Source of the DNA: Microlunatus phosphovorus NM-1 | Lineage (GTDB): Bacteria; Actinomycetota; Actinomycetes; Propionibacteriales; Propionibacteriaceae | Length of the DNA stretch: 64,000 nucleotides | NCBI RefSeq assembly: GCF_000270245.1 | Contig: NC_015635.1 | Coordinates: forward strand, 620,001-684,000 | Direction: 5' to 3' | Shown: piece after piece, positions 63,335 to 64,000 of the stretch | Numbering within the stretch: position 1 is the stretch's first letter | Layout: each line of letters begins with the position of its first letter | Position numbers and translations under genes: made by a program | The notes under the pieces: model-generated | The model's database searches: none | The model's input: only the letters and a program-made list of their open reading frames with translations | Told to the model about the DNA's origin: nothing

Positions 63335-64000
63335 CCGCCACCGGAAGGCTGTCGCGAACTCCGCGCAGACACCACAGACCCCAGAGCAGCATCGCAGTGT
63401 CGTGCGCGATCAGGAATCCCCAGAGCAGCCCGCCGTGCAGACCGGTGATCTTGAAAAGCAGATCGCCGACCGCATGGACCGCAACCAGCAGCCAAATGGC
63501 GTTGGTACGCCAGCGCAGGATCGAAAAGCCGACACCGAAGCAGAACGCTCCGACCGCCTGAGCCAGGCTGACCGCTACGGACTGGCCGAAGGCGATGTTG
63601 GTCAAGTGGCTCAACCCGAAGATGGCCCCACCGAGCACAGCGGCCCGTCGCAGTCCCAGACTCCGCAGCGTGTCCTGGATGACGCCGCGGTGCCAGATCT
63701 CCTCGAACACCCCTGTAGCGACATAGCCGGCAACCAGGATGCCCAGGGTTGATGCCGCCGGCAGGTCGATGCCGGTGACCAGCGGAGCCAGCGCGATCAG
63801 CATCGGGATGACCACCAGGCCCTCCCGCCGCCAGCTGCTCGGTCCGGCAGCGCCCGTACGCTGCCAGGCCCGACCCTGGCCGACGATCACCAGCGCGCCG
63901 ATCATGACCACCAGCACGGCGATCAAACGCCAGGTCAGCGGATCACCACCGACGCGCTCGCCGAGCAGGCCGATGATCACGCTGATGGCAGCCGGTGCGG
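63309..64000 (-). CDS. CPBP-family intramembrane metalloprotease (5' end outside window)
   Basis: The visible ~230 residues include several membrane helices and the CPBP/Rce1-like motifs FEEIWHRGVI (EExxxR) and FGLSHLTN (the FxxxH type), followed by a third motif region with HAVGD. Family members cleave prenylated or other membrane peptides or protect against bacteriocins. The frame stays open through the end of the window, so the start is not visible; GTG at 63980 is only an internal candidate. Its 3' end overlaps the convergent spermidine-synthase-like gene by 26 bp. Confidence 0.85.
   Translation of the reverse strand, partial: APAAISVIIGLLGERVGGDPLTWRLIAVLVVMIGALVIVGQGRAWQRTGAAGPSSWRREGLVVIPMLIALAPLVTGIDLPAASTLGILVAGYVATGVFEEIWHRGVIQDTLRSLGLRRAAVLGGAIFGLSHLTNIAFGQSVAVSLAQAVGAFCFGVGFSILRWRTNAIWLLVAVHAVGDLLFKITGLHGGLLWGFLIAHDTAMLLWGLWCLRGVRDSLPVAVSRSERRR

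Overview
The window is chromosomal DNA from a high-GC Gram-positive actinobacterium. The evidence is the strong G/C bias at third codon positions, frequent GTG starts, the dnaK-grpE-dnaJ-hspR cluster with HAIR operators, IdeR/DtxR-like iron boxes, a bifunctional-type Dcd and a PPK2 kinase. The mix of sugar-acid catabolism, OpuC-type transport and PPK2 fits Propionibacteriaceae (Microlunatus-like). That placement is inference; no rRNA or other marker gene is present.

Region 1 (1-18.7 kb) is carbon metabolism. It holds the 3' end of an FAD oxidoreductase, an MFS carrier, a GH31 glycosidase and a membrane protein. A tightly packed minus-strand run follows: uxaC, uxuB, a DHA2 transporter, then larE, larB and larC, which make the nickel-pincer cofactor. 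A LacI regulator lies upstream of uxaC, behind a 26-base poly-C tract. Divergent from the regulator is a plus-strand operon of two xylose-isomerase-like TIM barrels around a Gfo/Idh/MocA dehydrogenase. A MOSC protein and PPK2 follow.

Region 2 (18.8-34.6 kb) holds an Asp-box protein, a DinB/DUF664 protein, a siderophore-interacting protein behind an iron box, two FHA proteins, dcd, a secreted beta-helix protein, a DUF4097 + RHH pair, a complete OpuC-type compatible-solute ABC transporter, and an AraC regulator with an epoxide hydrolase.

Region 3 (34.7-39.2 kb) is accessory DNA: two phosphotransferase-like genes (one truncated), an orphan FitA/VapB-like antitoxin, an MNT-HEPN pair behind three phased operator boxes, a stand-alone LigD polymerase domain, and several palindromic repeats.

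Region 4 (39.2-53.1 kb) holds an ABC exporter, an enolase-superfamily sugar-acid dehydratase, a two-component system and DoxX. It also has a junction where a GH127 gene and an iron-siderophore permease gene both lose their 3' ends, an ArsR/MFS pair, GNAT and MazG-like genes bracketed by a 20-bp direct repeat, an epimerase, a 52-codon small gene, and a GAF gene with an in-frame stop.

Region 5 (53.3-61.2 kb) is the heat-shock regulon: dnaK-grpE-dnaJ-hspR, a DUF4240 gene and clpB. The dnaK and clpB promoters share one HAIR-pair layout with identical 46-bp spacing. The window ends with a PhnB-like protein, repeat arrays, a spermidine-synthase-like protein and a CPBP protease running off the edge.

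The least explained feature is the non-coding repeat content. One family has an exact or near-exact 52-bp period at three loci. A second has an exact 132-bp period at two loci, with paired changes in its hairpin. Two or three families of about 60-bp palindromes lie mostly at gene 3' ends.
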